Assembly: GCF_025961575.1 (NCBI RefSeq)
Contig: NZ_JAOQNX010000003.1
Location: 62,001 to 126,000 of the forward strand
Origin: Rhodoblastus acidophilus
GTDB lineage: Bacteria > Pseudomonadota > Alphaproteobacteria > Rhizobiales > Beijerinckiaceae
Direction of reading: 5' to 3'
DNA: 64,000 bases
The position numbers were made by a program, and so were the translations under genes. Positions within the stretch are counted from its first letter, which is position 1. The number at the start of each line of letters is the position of its first letter. Below, one piece after another: positions 61,616 to 64,000 of the stretch. The notes under the pieces were generated by a model, which made no database searches, had not been told where the DNA came from, and saw only the letters and a program-made list of their open reading frames with translations.

Positions 61616-63001
61616 ATGATCCGCATTGTGTTCGCCGCTTTTCTTGTCCTGGTCGCGCCGCTGGCCGCGCAGGCGCAAAAAATCCCGCTGAGCCGGGCCG
61701 AAATCAGCCTGAGCCTGTCGCCGGTGGTGAAGAAGGCGGCGCCGGCCGTGGTCAATGTCTACGCGCAGCGCGTCGAGCGCCAGCCGCGCAATGCGCTGTT
61801 TGACGATCCGGTGTTCCAGCGCTTCTTCGGCGGCCAGCATCCCAGCGCCAAAACCGCGCAATCCCTGGGGTCCGGCGTGATCGTCGATCCTTCCGGCCTC
61901 GTCGTCACCAACCATCACGTCATCGAAGGCATGACCAGCGTCAAGGTGGCTTTGGCCGACCGGCGCGAATTCGCCGCCGAAATCGTGCTGCGCGACCCGC
62001 GCTCCGACCTCGCCATTTTGCGCATCAAGAGCGACGAGAAAACCTTTCCGGTGCTCGAAATGGGCGACAGCGACGCCATCGAGGTCGGCGACCTCGTGCT
62101 CGCCATTGGCGATCCCTTTGGCGTGGGCCAGACCGTGACCCAGGGCATTGTCTCCGCGCTGGCGCGCACCCAGGTCGGCATCAGCGATTACGGCTTCTTC
62201 ATCCAGACCGACGCCGCCATCAATCCCGGCAATTCAGGCGGCGCGCTGGTGGATGTGAACGGGCGGCTGGTGGGCGTCAATTCCGCCATATTTTCCCAAA
62301 CCGGCAGTTCGGTCGGCATCGGCTTCGCCATTCCCGTCAATATGGTGAAAAGCGTGGTGGCGGCGGCGAAAAATGGCGGCAAGGAGGTGCGCCGGCCCTG
62401 GCTCGGCGCCAGCCTGCAAAATCTGACGCGCGATCTCGCGGAAAGCCTCGGGCTCGACCGCCCTGCGGGCGCCTTGGTGACCGAGGTCGACCCGCGCGGC
62501 CCCGCGGCAACGGGCGGGCTGAAGCAGGGCGATGTGATCGTCGCGGTCGACGGCCAGGAGGCGGCGGACGCCGGCGGCGTCGGCTATCGGCTCGGCGCCA
62601 AGACCATTGGCGGGACGGCGTCGCTGTCGGTGCGCCGCGACGGCAAGAGTCTGGTTGTGCCGCTGGCGCTGGTGGCGGCCCCGGAAAAGCCGGCGCGCGA
62701 GGAAATCAAGATCAAGGGCGGATCCCCGTTCGCCGGGGCGACCGTGGTCAATATTTCGCCGGCGACCTCGGAAGAATTTTCGATCGGCGCCGCCAAGGAG
62801 GGCGTGGCGGTCGTCAATGTCGAAGACAATACGCCCGCGGCCGCCGTCGGCTTCCAGAAGGGGGATGTCGTGCTCACCGTGAACGGCGCCAAGATCGCCG
62901 CCACCCGCGACCTCGACCGCGCCGCCAGCCAAAACCCCTATGTGTGGCGGCTGACCATCAACCGGGGCGGGCAGGTGATCACGAGTGTGATCGGAGGTTA
63001 A
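61616..63001 (+). CDS. HtrA/DegP-family periplasmic serine protease
   Basis: A 461-residue Do-like protease with a signal peptide (MIRIVFAAFLVLVAPLAAQA). The triad is His101 (TNHHVIEG), Asp131 (RSDLAIL) and Ser207 (NPGNSGGAL). Two PDZ domains follow (about 265-350 with VDPRGPAATGGLKQGD, and about 375-455 with NTPAAAVGFQKGD). It degrades or holds misfolded envelope proteins. The first PDZ linker and the short Q-linker make it nearer DegQ/DegP-like than DegS. It is not in an operon with a two-component system here. Confidence 0.93.
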   Translation: MIRIVFAAFLVLVAPLAAQAQKIPLSRAEISLSLSPVVKKAAPAVVNVYAQRVERQPRNALFDDPVFQRFFGGQHPSAKTAQSLGSGVIVDPSGLVVTNHHVIEGMTSVKVALADRREFAAEIVLRDPRSDLAILRIKSDEKTFPVLEMGDSDAIEVGDLVLAIGDPFGVGQTVTQGIVSALARTQVGISDYGFFIQTDAAINPGNSGGALVDVNGRLVGVNSAIFSQTGSSVGIGFAIPVNMVKSVVAAAKNGGKEVRRPWLGASLQNLTRDLAESLGLDRPAGALVTEVDPRGPAATGGLKQGDVIVAVDGQEAADAGGVGYRLGAKTIGGTASLSVRRDGKSLVVPLALVAAPEKPAREEIKIKGGSPFAGATVVNISPATSEEFSIGAAKEGVAVVNVEDNTPAAAVGFQKGDVVLTVNGAKIAATRDLDRAASQNPYVWRLTINRGGQVITSVIGG

Positions 63002-63011
63002 GCAAAGCGAA

Positions 63012-63039
63012 GCGCCGCCCTTTTTGGAAAGGGCGGCGC
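63012..63039. terminator. Hairpin after the HtrA gene
   Basis: GCGCCGCCCTTT (63012-63023) pairs with AAAGGGCGGCGC (63028-63039). It lies ten bases after the HtrA stop, between converging genes; no T-run follows. Confidence 0.65.
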
Positions 63040-63058
63040 CGGATGGAAGCTCTGGATT

Positions 63059-63271
63059 TTACTCCGCGCTGTCGAGGAAGCGCCGATGGGTCGCCATCAC
63101 ATTGCGGCGGCCGACGAACACCAGGAACGCCAGCACGGCGGCGACCGGGACGAGGGCCAGCGCCGGGATCTTGATCACGGCGACAGCGAGATAGATCGCC
63201 ACCTGGATCACGCCAAGGCAAGCGAAGAAGATGGCCATCAAAATGGCAAGGCGAAGGAAAGGTCCACTCAT
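63059..63271 (-). CDS. Small two-helix membrane protein
   Basis: A 70-residue protein with two hydrophobic segments (about 8-30 LAILMAIFFACLGVIQVAIYL and 35-53 IPALALVPVAAVLAFLVFV, given approximately) and a basic C-terminus (GRRNVMATHRRF). It is likely an inner-membrane peptide; no family recognised. It converges on the HtrA gene. Confidence 0.55.
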   Translation of the reverse strand: MSGPFLRLAILMAIFFACLGVIQVAIYLAVAVIKIPALALVPVAAVLAFLVFVGRRNVMATHRRFLDSAE

Positions 63272-63397
63272 TGGGGCATCTCGCGTAAGAATGACTTAGC
63301 CTCCATCTCAATGATATAAATCAAAAACCGCGCCTGCGCACGTGTTTCCGATTGTCGCAGCAAACATGCGGTTTCGCTTGTTTGCAGGAACGCCAGA

Positions 63398-64000
63398 TCA
63401 TGGGTCCGCGGACAGCGGCGGCGCCACCTCTTCCAGCGGTTTGCCCTCGGCGTCCACGGCGAATCGCCAGGCGACGCCAGCGGCGAACAGCATCATAAAC
63501 GCGGCGAAAAGATAGCCGAAATAAAGGTTTGTTCGCGAGCCCGCCTCGACCAGCCAGCCGAAGACATAGGGCGCGGCCACCCCGCCTATGGCGGTCGCCG
63601 CCGCATAGAACAAAGCGATCGACATGGCGCGGATTTCCAAGGGGAAGTTTTCCGCGACGGTGAGATAGGCGGCGCTGGCCGCGGGCGAGGCGAAAAAGAA
63701 CACCGTCATCCAGCCGATGGTCTGGGTGGTCGCCGTCAGCAGGTCCGCCTGGAACAGCGAGGCCCAGACCAGCAACAGCGCGCCCGAAACCCCATAGGTC
63801 AGCGTCAGCATTTTGCGCCGCCCCCAGACATCGAACAGGCGACCGAGCAGCAGCGGCCCCATGAAATTGGTCAGGGCGAAGGGCAGAATGTGCCAGCCGA
63901 CTTTTTCGGCGGGCACGGCGTAGAAATTGGCGAGCACCAGCGCATAGGTGAAGAAGATGGCGTTGTAGAAAAACGCTTGCGCCGCCATCAGCGTCAGCCC
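63398..64000 (-). CDS. MFS transporter, C-terminal half only (gene cut by window end)
   Basis: The frame is open through the right edge, so this is the C-terminal part of a larger permease. The visible 200 residues hold about six TM helices, with LLLGRLFDVWGRRKMLTLTY between the first two, which is the motif A-like repeat of the second MFS half. The closest feel is the sugar/aromatic-acid (SP/AAHS or metabolite:H+ symporter) branch, but the substrate cannot be assigned. Confidence 0.85.
   Translation of the reverse strand, partial: GLTLMAAQAFFYNAIFFTYALVLANFYAVPAEKVGWHILPFALTNFMGPLLLGRLFDVWGRRKMLTLTYGVSGALLLVWASLFQADLLTATTQTIGWMTVFFFASPAASAAYLTVAENFPLEIRAMSIALFYAAATAIGGVAAPYVFGWLVEAGSRTNLYFGYLFAAFMMLFAAGVAWRFAVDAEGKPLEEVAPPLSADP

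Overview
The window is a GC-rich (clearly above 60 percent by eye), gene-dense bacterial chromosome segment. The gene families point to an alphaproteobacterium, most likely Hyphomicrobiales (Rhizobiales) and perhaps the Beijerinckiaceae/Methylocystaceae side; this is inferred from protein resemblance and from three dispersed repeat families of a kind common in that order. I see no rRNA, tRNA, CRISPR array, prophage, insertion sequence or replication origin. About 58 genes are supported, the first and last cut by the window ends.

Layout. 0-8.7 kb: an NlpD/LytM-type envelope protein (5' cut), a GYF-domain membrane protein, a gamma-glutamylcyclotransferase-like protein, panC, a serine hydrolase, rpsD with two tandem terminators, a HAD phosphatase, a GFA-family protein, murI and a membrane-anchored M23 peptidase. 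8.7-14.2 kb: small exported proteins, a drug-type MFS pump, a PagL-like lipid A deacylase, a phosphodiesterase and an FmdB zinc ribbon. 14.4-21 kb: argC, a class I aminotransferase, PHA synthase phaC and exported or outer-membrane proteins. 21-28.7 kb: a chemoreceptor, a HAD-IIA phosphatase, hisI, folE, aminopeptidase P, a PEP-synthase/PPDK regulator and a lytic transglycosylase. 29-39.6 kb: a DEAD-box helicase, cytochrome b561, parE, a Bcp peroxiredoxin, a giant AsmA-like protein, a CbbY-like phosphatase and an NAD(P)-binding protein.

39.6-46.7 kb is a pyruvate dehydrogenase operon (aceE-aceF-lpdA) with a divergent LysR regulator. E1 is the long homodimeric kind, and both E2 and E3 carry one N-terminal lipoyl domain. 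46.9-51.8 kb is more accessory: two tandem Tat-exported HiPIP-like proteins behind an AT-rich leader, a DUF1003 protein, an acidic protein, and a seven-repeat propeller/VCBS/Hint protein.

51.8-60.3 kb is a lactate module: lutABC (L-lactate oxidation), a FadR-type GntR regulator, lactate permease lldP and a large FAD/Fe-S D-lactate dehydrogenase. Two near-identical 19-bp palindromes, one before lutA and one before lldP, suggest the GntR protein coordinates both. Lactate would be converted to pyruvate and feed the neighbouring pyruvate dehydrogenase, and surplus acetyl-CoA could go to PHA through phaC; that metabolic link is inference. 60.3-64 kb: an exported protein, a hemerythrin-like protein, an HtrA/DegP protease, a small membrane protein and the C-terminal half of an MFS transporter.

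Three dispersed palindromic repeat families (5, 4 and 3 copies) sit between genes throughout, including inside the pdh operon and the lactate cluster. I found no clear candidate for a wholly new multi-gene system; the best leads are the lactate operators, the Hint-propeller protein, the HiPIP pair and the repeat families.
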